Below are positions 35,283 through 46,990 of a stretch of DNA of 64,000 bases, in pieces. Source of the DNA: Pararge aegeria (taxonomy: Eukaryota; Arthropoda; Insecta; Lepidoptera; Nymphalidae); the NCBI RefSeq assembly GCF_905163445.1, contig NC_053187.1:9052001-9116000 (forward strand), given 5' to 3'. Position 1 is the first letter of the stretch; each line of letters begins with the position of its first letter. The notes beneath the pieces were generated by a model. The model searched no databases, had not been told where the DNA came from, and was given only the letters and a program-made list of their open reading frames with translations. The position numbers and the translations under genes were made by a program.

Positions 35283-35695
35283 TCACTAGCGCAACGGTGA
35301 GTGGTGGGAATTAAGGTGCGAGGTCCCGGGTACGATTCCCGGCAGGGGCAATTTGGATATTTACTATTTCTGAATTTTCCCTGGGCTGGGCTAGTGGGAG
35401 TTTTAGGCCGTGGCTTGAAACCACCGAAAAAGACGTGCCGCTAAGCAATCGCTTCTCAGCACTGCAATCTCACCTGGTGGTAAGTGATGATGCAGTCTAA
35501 AATAGTATCAGTTACGGAAAATGGCAGTTATATTAAACGCATACTCGTAATCGGTTTCGTTGGAACCGGTACAATGTCGCGTAGAAATTTGTGTAAAATT
35601 AGCCTGATACCATTTTAGACTGCATCATCACTGGTGACCAGGTGAGATTGCAGTCATGGGCTAACTTGTAGTGGAATAAATAAAATTAAAAAAAC
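35283..35695 (+). mobile_element. tRNA-derived SINE (family 1) carrying an inverted second copy
   Basis: Intact head ('cactagcgcaacggtgag' A box, 'gggtacgattcccgg' B box) and body up to about 35455. Then comes the tail block in reverse orientation ('ctgcaatctcacctggtggt' at 35463), followed by a forward body and tail ('gtcgcgtagaaatt...caggtgagattgcagtc', to 35695). The two tail blocks are near-exact complements and would fold into a long stem. Confidence 0.85.
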
Positions 35696-35974
35696 GTGGT
35701 GGCTGATAAAATACACGTAAAGTAAATACAGGCATTGAATTTTTGGTACGCGTTCATTAAGCAATGTGACCTTACTATTTTAAAAACAATAAAGTGTAGC
35801 AATATATCCATGGCCTCGCTCGAGAGGTGCTGCTCAAGAATATTTCACACACATATGGTAGAGTAGCAATGGACACATAGCTCTACCATCGGGGTGTTGC
35901 GATATCTTTTTTAAATGTTAGCTAGAAGCAGGTGTTAATTTTTAATATTCATAGTACATTTACATTACAAAACT

Positions 35975-36540
35975 TATCAATCAATCATTTATCAACAGCC
36001 TATAACAGTCCACTGCTGGACTAAAGGCCTTTTTCTTTTCTTTTTTTTTCGTGGGTAAATCCTCATGGATACCACCATACCACGGGGAGGCACAGTGGTT
36101 ATGTCGGACTCGTACCGGCTAAAACCCAACAAGTCTGTTCTGTTTCAACAAGTCGCCTGGCGGCAGGGCCACGGGACCGCTTTCGCACACAACCGCGACC
36201 CAGGCGGTCATCCATCCAAGTACTGGCCGCGCCCAATGTTGCTTAACTTCGGTTATCAGTTACCGTTGTATTCAACGTGGTATGGACGTCGGAAAAGAAA
36301 GAAAAATTACTTTCCCAAAGAGATTCGAACCACGAATCGAATTTTGTATCTAGCGCTCGAGCCGCTGCGCCTCTATATAGGACTAAAGGCCTCTCCCAAC
36401 TGGGGGATTTGCCAATAATTACCACGCTGGGATGGTAGTAGTAGCACAGAAGACGCAGCTTCCCGCTCTCCGTTATATTCCCGGGAAGAAAAGCGGTGGT
36501 TGCAACTGTATTCTCATCTGCCGTCACCACACGGTAAGCT
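35975..36540 (+). mobile_element. dispersed repeat 'cctataacagtccactgctg', split by a SINE
   Basis: Left part 35975-36030 and right part 36380-36540 ('cctctcccaactgggggatt', 'accacgctgggatggtagta', 'ctgccgtcaccacacggt'). Same family as 3915-4255 and 51020-51240. Interrupted by the composite SINE at 36031-36379. Confidence 0.7.
36031..36379 (-). mobile_element. composite SINE: tRNA-like head followed by a 5S rRNA-like domain
   Basis: Flanked on both sides by GGACTAAAGGCCT (36018-36030 and 36380-36392), a perfect 13-bp target duplication. On the minus strand it begins with a tRNA-like head ('ggcgcagcggctcgagcgct' and B box 'ggttcgaatctc', 36310-36375). It then carries about 120 bases that track 5S rRNA from 'gtccataccacgttgaatac' through 'gaagttaagcaacattgggc' and 'ggccagtacttggatgg' to 'gaccgcctggg' (about 36293 down to 36170). 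A unique tail and a poly(A)-rich end (T run at 36031-36050) follow. Confidence 0.9.
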
Positions 36541-36544
36541 TATA

Positions 36545-37790
36545 TTTTACTATAATTTGGGATAAACCAGACGACCCTTTTTTTAGCATAGCACAAAGTT
36601 TATCACAAATTAAAGTAGCTTATGTTTTATTATTGCCTGATACGGCATTAACAGAGCAAACATGAGCATTGATTCACCATAGATACAATAATTCCTATAC
36701 TTGAAAAAAGTTAAAACAAACGAATAAATTTGATTTTGGTCCGGCAGTATTAACTACAAAATTAAACAAATAATAAATCGGGTAATTGATAAATTCAATC
36801 AAATTTTTATGCGAAGTGACGTGGAAGACATTGAAAAGTTGGTTTAAAATAATTACAATAATTCCCCAAAAGCCAAAAAGTAATAAATAAAAAAAAAACT
36901 TTTCAGCCTGACCTTTAATGATTTTGTCTCAAAATTTGGCGTTACAAAATGTTAATATGTAGTTATCCATTATCACGGTTTGCATTCTAAGAGTGAGCAC
37001 CTGCCAACTTTGTCTAGACCTACCCAACCTGTTATTAGAATCAGCGACTCGATGTTATCTAACATTATTTATAACCTGCAATTCTTCAACCACTAATTAC
37101 TAGTCAAGTTTAAGTACGGTTCAATTGGTAATTGTGGGCTTACAATCTCTCCTCGTAAGCCTTCAATTCTCTTTAGAATATAAACAACATTCACCAAGAA
37201 TGAATAACTTTAGTGGCCGTATTTTCTCATACTTTATGATTTTTATTTAATTGATGAAGAGATTTATATTAAAAACTAAGTTAGCCTCTTGTAAGAAGAC
37301 AAATTCTAATGTGTAACTTTTTGTATATTTAATATTAATATCTCATGTGAGTTTTTTTGATTTAGTTAAGTTTTTAATTATTCGGTTATATAATATTCTA
37401 GATGGGTCATAGTTACCAAATAAAAATAAATAATAAAATAATTAAAGCATAGAGAAATTCGGACAGATATTTACCCCGTCCATATTATCTAGTCAGCCTA
37501 TAATAGTTTTTCTAATAGTTTGTGATGGATTTTACGATTGTATTTCAGTTGCATTGTGGCTACAACTGGATGGAACATAGTAATGATGTACTTAATGATG
37601 TACAAGTGTTGTCTTTCTCTACGTATAGAAATCAATGGAATCGATACATTAATTCTAGGTCATCTCTACATTTCTTACTAAATATTATTTGATTTTACTG
37701 TATGGGGAATGAAATGCTGCTGAAAATGTATTTCTGATGATTTGCATAAAATAACTCTTCAGTATACCCTATGATCAAGAGAAAATCTAT
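36545..37790. other. gene-free stretch
   Basis: AT-rich, with no recognisable gene, RNA or repeat. Confidence 0.45.
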
Positions 37791-37796
37791 ACAAAC

Positions 37797-37857
37797 AGTC
37801 CCTAATTGCGAAATAACTGCTTCGTGCAGTCCCTTATTGCGAAATAACTGCTCGTAT
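37797..37857. repeat. two-copy tandem repeat, about 31-bp unit
   Basis: 'cagtccctaattgcgaaata' + 'actgcttcgtg' is followed directly by 'cagtcccttattgcgaaata' + 'actgctcgt'. One substitution and one indel separate the copies. Confidence 0.9.
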
Positions 37858-38387
37858 GAAGCAGAATAAACTTTTTGACTTTACTGTGTGTTTGAAATCT
37901 TTACTAATAGTTTAAATGCGCATTACTTATCAGAAATAGCACGAGGAAAAGACATGGACGAGCGCTGTTATAAAATGATGGAGTATGTGATAGCCATCTA
38001 TACATATCAGTAATTTGCTTTTAATATTGATTAGATTACATAACATCGGAGCCTTGGGTGCCCAGCGTCTACTACGAAAGCCGGGCACGTGCGCTGCATT
38101 AAGCAAGTCGCGCATACGATGACCTGCCACTTGCAACACGCATCGCTTTCTAATCAACAGAACCTTCGCAAATGTGGTAAACTGCGGTGCTAGTTGAGTC
38201 GTTGAGATGCATACGACTAGATACTAAAATAGGGAAACCGTGACTACATTTTCACTCGCCTTCTCTTGTTTAGTTACGATTATCGTGCAAACGTACACGC
38301 GGGTCGCCTGGTTGCTAACTTTTTCCGCTGCTGCTTGTGAACGCAGATGTGCATGACATCTGCATCCTCCAGCACCAGAACAGCCCC

Positions 38388-38600
38388 TTATTCGTTGCCG
38401 GTCAATGCCCGCTTTTGTATCCGGTCAAAGTATAGTGCACCGGCCGGAAAAGTGAGCAGGCTCCATAATATGAAACTGAACTGGGTGCTTCGGCGCAAAG
38501 TGGCATTTAGCTTTATTGAGCACCACAACCTTTTGAAAGCTAGTTTCGCTTTCCCTTCCAAGACGCATCTAAAGTCTGCTCGGTACCATTTAATGTACAA
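38388..38600 (-). CDS. small ORF of unknown function, one predicted membrane segment
   Basis: 70 codons from the ATG at 38598-38600 to a TAA at 38388-38390. The protein has a basic N-terminal half (KAKLAFKRLW), a hydrophobic segment FSFILWSLLTFPAGALYF at about residues 42-59, and a polar end. The surrounding 38.0-38.6 kb is visibly richer in G+C than its neighbourhood, as coding DNA would be here. I do not recognise the family and see no other exon, so it may be an accidental ORF or an old retrocopy. Confidence 0.2.
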   Translation of the reverse strand: MYIKWYRADFRCVLEGKAKLAFKRLWCSIKLNATLRRSTQFSFILWSLLTFPAGALYFDRIQKRALTGNE

Positions 38601-38644
38601 ATATTATAGGCAATATTTTGCCCGACTTCGCTCGCGCTAATATA

Positions 38645-39620
38645 GTTTGAATCAATCAAATCTAGTTGTCTTCTTCTAAAATTTTTATTACATCTCAAAA
38701 TAATGCTTCTTATAATATATTGTTTTAGTAGATACCAACCCTTAGGTCCTTTTCTTTACAAGTGTATACAAAATTTCATGATTTTACTAGTCGCATTATA
38801 ATATTAATTACGATCTGCCCACATAACCTATCTGGTAGTTAAAAAATGTGTTTTTTTTCTGCTGTGTTAAAAAACCTATATAAATTTTGAAATATTTTCT
38901 AAAATCAGCTCTTTAAATATGAAAAGCCTTTATATATAACTGCGTGACTGTTTGTTTGTTTATTTAGGATAGGTATTCTAACACCGGAAATTTCAAAGAC
39001 TTTTCACGAGAATATTTTACAAACTTAAATCCACTTTAACGATGTTGCGGGTATTAGCTAGTTAATAATATTATTCGAAGTGGATAACATCAATTAGCTA
39101 CAAAATCTGATTAAAATAAACTAAGTACTTAATTTCCCTTTTATGTAACCACCAACAATTACCTCCTACTGTATAATTTATCTCGATTTCACACGCGTTC
39201 AGGCAGTTTAACTACGGAAAATGCTTGTGTTCCGCGTCGCCTGTATTTTTCTCAGCACTTGTGCCCGGCTTAACAGATGAAAACCAGTACTTATTAGTTT
39301 GAACTATTAATCACACGAGAAAGCGCTGTGAAAATCTTTGCATTTCTGTTGGGCTTGGATTATAGGAAGCGATAGGCGCACCAAGTAAAACCTATAGGTT
39401 TATATGAATAAATATACTTATAGCTATCTTTAGCTTACCTTTGTAGGTAAATATAGTTGAGCTATAATACAGAAGATGCTGTTGGAAAACATATTTTATC
39501 TATAACATCTTATATTCGTTGTCCACCCCATTCCATTTCACCACCATTTAAAATTCAAAATTACAGTTTTTGTACATCGAAATAGAGTTAGTTTAGGTAG
39601 ATCCGATTTTGAAAAAGACG
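38645..39620. other. gene-free stretch
   Basis: AT-rich; near 38630 'ccgacttcgctcgcg' hints at a Lep1-like remnant. No gene. Confidence 0.4.
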
Positions 39621-39654
39621 TAGGTCGATGAATCCATCCCGGATGGCCAGCGTT

Positions 39655-39775
39655 CGAGAAGCTTCGTAAAGTATTTTCGTGACCCAGTGTCTGAAGTCTT
39701 CGTGCGTGTTTACAAAGCTCTAAGTCACTCAGCGAGCGATGGAGAGAGTTATGGTTGAAGTATTTTTGAATCGTC
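39655..39775 (+). mobile_element. RTE-like LINE fragment with internal deletion
   Basis: 'agcttcgtaaagtattttcg' and 'gtctgaagtcttcgtgcgtg' match the LINE at 5150-5220; the text then jumps to 'agtcactcagcgagcgatgg' (equivalent to about 5285). So about 65 bases are missing inside. Confidence 0.6.
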
Positions 39776-39778
39776 AAA

Positions 39779-39845
39779 TGAGATATTAGAATAATAAGAA
39801 TGAGATATTAGAATAATAAGAATGAGATATTAGAATAATAAGAAT
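39779..39845. repeat. three-copy tandem repeat, 22-bp unit
   Basis: The unit 'tgagatattagaataataag' + 'aa' is repeated three times with no differences and runs straight on from the LINE fragment. Confidence 0.92.
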
Positions 39846-39899
39846 ATTTAATAGACATTAAAGAACACACACGAATGTGAAGTATGTGGTAACCCTTCA

Positions 39900-41285
39900 G
39901 AATAACTATGCCTAGCAGGGAACGTCCACTGTTTCAAATGATAATCATCATAATAAATAGACACTGGTCTTATAAACCTTTTTCAATAGCTACTAACCAA
40001 AATAGTGATGTTAGTCACATAATTAATAAATCACGATTCTCTCACTGTAATTATTATGCGATTCACGCTTGCCCGTTGTTGAACGCATAAGTCCACGGGC
40101 GACGTCCTTAGTGGACTCCATATACCTTCTTGATTTTGCAATACTGTGAGATCGAATTAATTGTATTTGCCAATCTAATGCTTCATTTTATTTGTGGTTT
40201 AAGGATTACTTGATTGTATTTATGTGAAAATATATAAATAGAAAACCACAAATAATGTGTATAGTAATTTAATATACGGAAGGTAACTTCTACTAAAATA
40301 TTTACAAAAATGTATACCAAGTTATTCCTTTGGCGTATTTCTTTTCGTAGCCTATAAACACCTTGCCTAAGTGAGAGCATGTATCGGAAGGAATATCAAC
40401 CATCGTGGAATGGGAGACTACAATACCAGTTGCCAAACTCCGGACCTTACGTCGTGTAGGAGAATTATTTCTTGTGGCTACACTAGCTACTCTAAGAATT
40501 AGAAGGGTTTTATCGTGTAGTCCACCACGCTGGCCAAGTGCGTTTAGGTAGACTTCACACGATGTATAGATACAGGTCTCCTCATGATGTTATCCTTCAC
40601 CAAATATATATATATTCATTTAAATATAAAAATATATATTTATTTAAACAATAAAAACCATTTACATTCCAAAGAACATTGTAGTCACGTGCTACTTTTT
40701 TTGCTCTAGATGCAACAAGATTTTTGGCTACGTAATATGCGGATGTCAAAAATGTAACACAAATTCTTTAGAATTTTCTTACCGATACCTTTATTGTCAA
40801 CACCTAGCCGGCAGTAATCCGAGATGGTATCCACGAAGGAATGGATTACGAAATCAACTATTTATAAGAAAACAATGCGATAAGCTTAAGATATTTTTTG
40901 CGATTATATAATTTTAATTAAATAATACAGCACTTACTTGAACTTACTTCAAGTCAATATCTAAATAATCTCTCTCTACGTCGTGTTCCTCATTCCTGAG
41001 GGTAGTGACCCCTTCCACTTACAACTTTTTGGACGATTTTGTGCCATTTGATCTAAATAATAAGATAATGACATTATTTTGCCAAAGCTCCTCCGGTCGC
41101 TTTAGCCAAAGTTCATTAAATTTGTTTAGAAGTTTCCTCTTAGTACACAGCATAACAGTTTTCAGTTTTAGTAATGATTTAAAATCGAATACACAATAGC
41201 AGGTATCATGGCTATCGTGTCATACATATTAATTAAAAAAGGGTAACTAGATAAGGCCACTAATAATATCCTAATTAATATGACT
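39900..41285. other. gene-free stretch
   Basis: Contains a fragment of SINE family 2 at 40515-40605 and an AT-rich quasi-palindrome near 40605-40665. A long-loop inverted repeat TATTTGTGGTTT / AAACCACAAATA spans about 40189-40255. No gene. Confidence 0.45.
40515..40605 (-). mobile_element. SINE (family 2) fragment
   Basis: 'ccaccacgctggccaagtgc', 'aggtagacttcacacgatg' and 'aggtctcctcatgatgttat' + 'ccttcacca' match the body of the copy at 58560-58870. Confidence 0.65.
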
Positions 41286-41289
41286 TCAG

Positions 41290-41350
41290 CCTCCCTTTTG
41301 GGGGTACCGAATTCTAGCCCCGGCAGGGCAACTTTAACTTTTTATCTGAG
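41290..41350 (+). mobile_element. SINE (family 1) head remnant
   Basis: 'ggtaccgaattctagccccg' + 'gcagggcaact' is a decayed B box and junction of SINE family 1. Confidence 0.4.
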
Positions 41351-42136
41351 CTTTTAAATCAGAAAAGCTTTTTGTTACTTTCTATTTTTATCTGCTGTTT
41401 CTTCGTCGTCCTCATAAAAAAGGCATAACCTAAAGGCAACAGTTGTCAACGGATATTTTGTATGGGTATAAATGCTGGAAATAATAAAACTATTGTGTAA
41501 TTTAATTTATTATTTATGAGAAATTGAGAAATTGTAATACAAACATAAATATATGAAGTTAACAAAGGAAAGCTTATCTCTATAACAAATATCTTCTAGC
41601 CACCCCAGGATGTGAGTAAGAGGATTTAATAATGTGGTAAAGGTCAAACCAAAAAATAACTACTACTAAATACTACATAATAATAAAGTAATATATATAA
41701 ATATGTATATATAAAATTATATATATTGTTATAATAAGAAAGTAAGTAATTATCTATGAGATGCTAGTAGATATCCAGGAAGAATCACTGGTGTAGGTAC
41801 AAACTATTACACAAGAAGTATCACATTATCATTTGACACGGTAAAGCTATGCAACCATGCTGCAGTGGGCAAATATGCTACCGTTACACAAGTTTGCAGA
41901 TTTAAATCTCTGCGATTTATTACTTTCAGTATCTATACTGTACTTATAATATTAAATTACTATACATAACTGTCTCGTTGGTATAGGTTTTGCAGGGATG
42001 GCAAACTAATGACAAATGGGCCAAATATGGCAGTCAAGTAAAAATGTTGAGACGTCAATAATTGAGAAACAGATAAAGCTATAGAGAAATAAAGTTATTA
42101 GTTTAAAACATAATTGACATTGATTAGTTGATTAAA

Positions 42137-42188
42137 AATAAGCATTATTTTTAGATACAAAAATCTGTATCTAAAAATAATGCTTATT
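42137..42188. repeat. perfect hairpin, 23-bp arms
   Basis: 42137-42159 and 42166-42188 are exact reverse complements with the 6-nt loop AAAATC. The left arm begins AATAAGCATTATTTTTAGAT. This is the longest of the perfect hairpins in the window. A direct repeat ('attgtgtttaatttgatag', two copies) starts in its right arm. Confidence 0.97.
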
Positions 42189-42479
42189 GTGTTTAATTTG
42201 ATAGGGCTCATTGTGTTTAATTTGATAGACAATAGTCTCTTCTGTTTTGTTTTTTTTATGTATTTTATTTACGGAAATATGGAATACCGTAACATTCTTC
42301 AAGTCAAGAAGGTGTTGATTAATGTAAATAAAATGATTTAATGATATGTTCAAATATTGAATCACAATGTCCAAAGAGGCTTAAGAATAAATGGCACGTA
42401 CTTGTGAAAAGAGTTTCGCCTACCCTGGTCAAGGTGGATGGTCTGAATCATGGGTAAAAATTGTTCGGTTTTTTTTTAT

Positions 42480-42545
42480 TCTATAAAAACTAAGCCCTTG
42501 ACAGCAATCTCACTTGGTGGTAGGTTAAGTAGTGAACAGTGGTGG
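42480..42545 (-). mobile_element. SINE (family 1) tail remnant
   Basis: 'aagcccttgacagcaatctc' + 'acttggtggtagg' is the tail of SINE family 1 in reverse orientation. Confidence 0.6.
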
Positions 42546-42815
42546 GAACTAAGATAAGGTACTACTCCTTAGTGTGGAAATAAAAAAGAAGGGCACGGGT
42601 GTAAAACAAGGCTGTATGCAAATAATTCGAGCTGTGTTACAAAATAATGGAAATCCGTTTTCCCTAGCTTTATGACTATTTAAGTATTTTGCTAATGCAT
42701 GCTCTTCGCAACTACATAAACAACTGACATGACGTAAAAGTTTTGGCAAATCTAAATTTTTTCGGAATTTACCAGGGTACTTTATATCTTCACTCCAACT
42801 CAAAACAAGCATACA

Positions 42816-42864
42816 CACTCACACACACATATACACATGCACACACACGCACACATACACACAA
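42816..42864. repeat. (CA)n microsatellite
   Basis: Interrupted CA run with TA and GC variants. Confidence 0.9.
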
Positions 42865-43224
42865 CAATTATTATGTTTCTTGCATGCTGAACTAACTGTA
42901 TACTTTATTTATACAACAACTTGGTTTAGAACATAATATAATCATAGCTTTAGTTTCGGAGGTGGGCGCGGCGGCTGGAACGCAGTTTTAAACTTTTCCT
43001 GTCGCCATCGTCTCTATTGTTATTGATCCAATGTAATCTGATCATAAATAAATGAATTTTTAATTTAATTTAATTTAATCTTCGAATTTAAAGTTTAAAT
43101 AATGGTTACCGTTATCTTTATTGCCGGATGATGACCAAATGTTGCTGTATGTTCATGTGATTCAGGAAAGAAAAGCATGCCCAAATTAAATAGATTCACA
43201 GGTGTGTGTTTGGTTTAATATGGT

Positions 43225-43480
43225 CACCAGCATTCGGCTAAAGTAATAGGTATGTAATCAAGAATAAATACAGTTTTATTGTACATAATACAAAAATTAA
43301 CAACAATAATTATACAAAGAAGCGAGTTAGATAAAAGCTTCAATTTGGCGGCCATATCGCTAAATAGCGATCTTATCCAAAGAACTGAAGTCGTAAAGTG
43401 TGGTAGATAGTGCTGTTTTGTATTTTTATTATTATTTACTATAACTACGAAGGTACTATTAAGTAAACCTTTAAAGTACA
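43225..43480 (-). mobile_element. LINE 3' end (CR1/Jockey-like), diverged
   Basis: Reverse complement of the LINE 3' block: 'ggcggccatatcgctaaata' + 'gcgatctta' at 43348-43375, with the hairpin ATCGCTAAATAGCGAT at 43356-43371. Confidence 0.6.
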
Positions 43481-44459
43481 TACTTATTTATTCTATAATT
43501 TGGTTCGATCATTCTGCTAAGCAAAAAACATTAAACCTTTATACTTATAATAAATGTGAAATTGGCTACTTAATCGTCTCGACAAGTTCTATAAATTTCT
43601 TCAAAATATATAAGTGCTCTCTATTTTTCCGAATAAAAATAATTAAAATACGTTATTCCCGCCGGAAAAAAATAAATTCCAACTACAAACTAGGGCGTGA
43701 AACATTTATTATTAAAGAATCAATTTACTAGATATAATTTACCTACTTATCGCTTATACCTTGAAAGTTTCTATATAGTATAGTTCTGCTATGCTTAATC
43801 AAATTACTGACACAAATATGTATCTAGTTTTTATTGTGTCTTTTTAAATGTTTGTTTTTCTTAATATATCATTTGCCCCGCCTTCAGCGGCGTTCTTGCT
43901 GCGTCGCATTGTGCAAAAACATATTTTTATTTGTTGAATTTGTTTCTAAGTAGGCAAGAAAAATAGATTCAGTTTAGTTTAGTGCTTTGCAGGCTTTGCA
44001 CTTTATTCAATCTTTCAATATTAACTTTTACTATAAATAACACGACACTTCATTTTCAAAAACTGTATACTGACCTCAATTCACGCTCTGTATGCTCAAA
44101 AATATATATTCAAGAATTTCACTACGGAAGTAGGTATAACATTTGCAACACTTGGAAATGACTAAAACAAAAAGCCATTTAAGCTAATTGAGAATAGGAT
44201 TACGTGTCCATACTTTACGTTGTCAGAAATGCATTTTATGGGTAAACTCGTCCCACTAAAAGATTGCGTATATTTAAGTCTACATTAACCTGAATGTTTA
44301 CCGTTTTTAGCCAACGGCCTTGAGGCGTTTGCATACCTTATAGGCTCGGTGTACCTCATCAAAATCGCAATAATTGCAAATATATCCACTACCGGTGAAC
44401 AATATCTCATTGTCTTTTACTACCGCTATACTATTAATACAATACTTACTATGTACCAA

Positions 44460-44507
44460 TATAAGATAACGATTTTAAGTCACACGACTTAAAATCGTTA
44501 TCTTATA
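44460..44507. repeat. perfect hairpin, 21-bp arms
   Basis: Arms 44460-44480 and 44487-44507 (core ATAAGATAACGATTTTAAGT) with loop CACACG. No mismatch. Confidence 0.97.
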
Positions 44508-44629
44508 AGTAAGGAGCTAACCTTTTATTGGGATACTAGCCTTAATTTTAAAGTCTAAGAGAATGAGGGATAGTATATTCTGAATAACAAGCACATAATA
44601 TAACAATGTTGAGAGTTGTTAAATTTTTA

Positions 44630-44780
44630 AACAATGTCTCATAATTCGGTGTGCCTGCATAGGCCTCCTCCAGCATTGTCCACTTTCTGTCCCGCGCTAC
44701 CCTTCTTCGGTAAATTCCAGCCGTTAGTTTAAGGTCATCTGATGTTACGGTTGTGCTACTCGTATACGGATCGGTGAAAC
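44630..44780 (-). mobile_element. RTE-like LINE C-terminal fragment
   Basis: The minus-strand frame reads SDDLKLTAGIYRRRVARDRK and then WTMLEEAY. This is the DDIK-LTAG...VA-DR-W-LEEAY pattern at the end of RTE-type ORFs. It is truncated on both sides. Confidence 0.55.
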
Positions 44781-45190
44781 TGTGATACGTTTCCATACTA
44801 ATGTTTAGAGATTGGTCCCAAGTCGTCAAAGGGGATTTTACTTGTCGATATCCACACATATTAATCTTTATCTTGTTACCATTTTAATTAATGTCTGTAT
44901 TTACGTTGAGCAAAAATTCTGTGCCCTACCGACCACGGTGGGCACTGACCTTACTCGTTCCTAAATATATGCACATGAATGTATATTCATTTAAATTTAT
45001 CTGGTTAAGTAACTTCTATGCTGCGATTTTGTAGTATTTATTGAGTGAGTTAGCTTTTTATAAGCATTGTGGGGTTCTGCCTCCAGAAATACAAACGTGA
45101 AAGTTTAATATTATATGTAGAAAAATCTTTGATCATCAATTAGGAAGCTTGGCTTACTGACTTATAAATGGTCTTAAACCGTACTTAAAA

Positions 45191-45229
45191 ATATCTTACG
45201 TCAAAAAAAATGGATTTGACGTAAGATAT
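45191..45229. repeat. perfect hairpin, 15-bp arms
   Basis: ATATCTTACGTCAAA (45191-45205) and TTTGACGTAAGATAT (45215-45229), 9-nt loop. Confidence 0.95.
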
Positions 45230-45234
45230 GACAA

Positions 45235-46820
45235 CAGCACATTGTAACACGTAATTTTCAGCCTTCTGTTTTGTCACACTATAAACAAGACCTCAAAATC
45301 GTGGCCTAATGACCGGCAAACTACCGGCCGACCTCAATAGTTATTCTGACATAACGGTTATGTTGTGTTGTAGATCAACGAACGTAAAGCATTGTGTATC
45401 ACATCACAACATTGCTACGACAAATTGCCGTCTGGGTTTCCGCGGTGTTGCAAAACCACATGTGGATCAAAGAATCCCTGTGATTAGTCTACGCTGCGGA
45501 CTTTATAAATGTTACTCAACACCGATTGCGTGATGGCTAGGTGTAGGGATTGCAAGCAAATGGCATACGTGCCATATGGCATAGGTGGTATGAGAGATGA
45601 AAAAATTGGACACAGCATTAATTGAGAAATAGTTTGCTAACATGCTTTGTAAATGCATTTGGTTTTTTTTCTTACTTTGCACTCGTATCTCGCTTGAATT
45701 GTTTGGATTAAGAACAACTAACTGGAGTACGTTGTATGTAGATACAAACTTCCTACTAGCAAAAGAAAATGTTCTTCGTGTATAAATTGGCTCAGCCTCG
45801 TTTGTTTATAATACTTTATAAAAACGGTCTGAAGACATGCTCTAACAAGGTAGACGCTATTCTTAAGGTGCCTACCCTAAAAACGCCCTAGAAATAAAAA
45901 GGATTTTGGTCAAATAAAAAGTTTTCACTAGGATTACGAGATCCTAGGTTTCGTTCTTGGGTAGGCTATTAATAAATGTTGGTTTTGGGTATTAAGTTTT
46001 CGGTCAATAAATTCAAAGTACCAGCCCTTTATGATAATTGGTTCCACTACCGCACCTTGGAACTCGCTAATCGGTATTGGAGGTGGCATGCTCTTAATCT
46101 CTCTGGAATATATTACAGTTGAGAGCTGTTCTGTTGCTGGAAACAGAACAGCAATGAGCTGATGATGATGAAGTGGTTTATGAACCATGTTGATTATATA
46201 TTAGGTATATTGATTTCGGATTGAGTAAAAGTCGGATTTTATGATTACATCGCTTTGCATCAAAACGTTTTGTTGTGATGTGGCAATTGATATCTAAACA
46301 CTGTAGAAACTGAAGATTGATGTTAATTGCATTGTTGTATTAATACATACTTTATTATTAAACTAACTTTAACACCTACACTGCGTGGCCTGATGTAACG
46401 CAAACCTAGGGTAACTGTTATTTAATGCGTCATATTATTGACTCGCAAACACTTAAACCTTTGTTAAGTAACGAATTCAAATATGGGGCAAAGCATAAAA
46501 TAATATATTTGTTTTATCGCTAGGTATATAATGAAATATTCATCTTGCACTGCGACGTTACTTTATGATCTCGGAAATTCGGATCGTGATAAGACTAGAA
46601 GATAGATTTGTAAGTCCACCCTAATTGTGCCGTGGTAGTTAAAATTTTCAATTTATATCTATTTTCTCTATTAAAAACAGTTCTTATTTTAAAATAAAGT
46701 GTTTACTCCTATTGAAATTTAAATGAGGTGTAACGGTCAGTTTATAAATAGAAAAGAAAAAATACGTGGTATCGAACCTTTAGAGACGGTTTCACGGAAA
46801 CTCATGGTCAGTGCGCTTTA
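45235..46820. other. gene-free stretch
   Basis: Short ORFs only. It contains an 11-bp perfect hairpin at 46125-46152 (GCTGTTCTGTT / AACAGAACAGC, loop GCTGGA). Confidence 0.45.
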
Positions 46821-46829
46821 TTGCCTAGA

Positions 46830-46990
46830 AAAAAAATCTTTATTCATGTAGGCATATCACAGGCACTTATGAAGTCTTCATACATATATTATGTTTCCAT
46901 AATTGTAAGGTGATGGTGATAACTACATTCGCCAACTTAAACCTAAAGATACGAGAGTTCCAAATGCGCCCTTTAGGTTTAGGATACGCG
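46830..46990 (-). mobile_element. LINE 3' end remnant
   Basis: 'aatctttattcatgtaggca', 'cacaggcacttatgaagtc' and 'gagttccaaatgcgccc' parallel the block at 22840-22975. Confidence 0.55.

Noticed and set aside
36170..36293. 5S rRNA gene on the minus strand
   Set aside because: The match is imperfect and embedded in an insertion with poly(A) tail and target duplication, so it is the 5S-like part of a SINE, not an rRNA gene.
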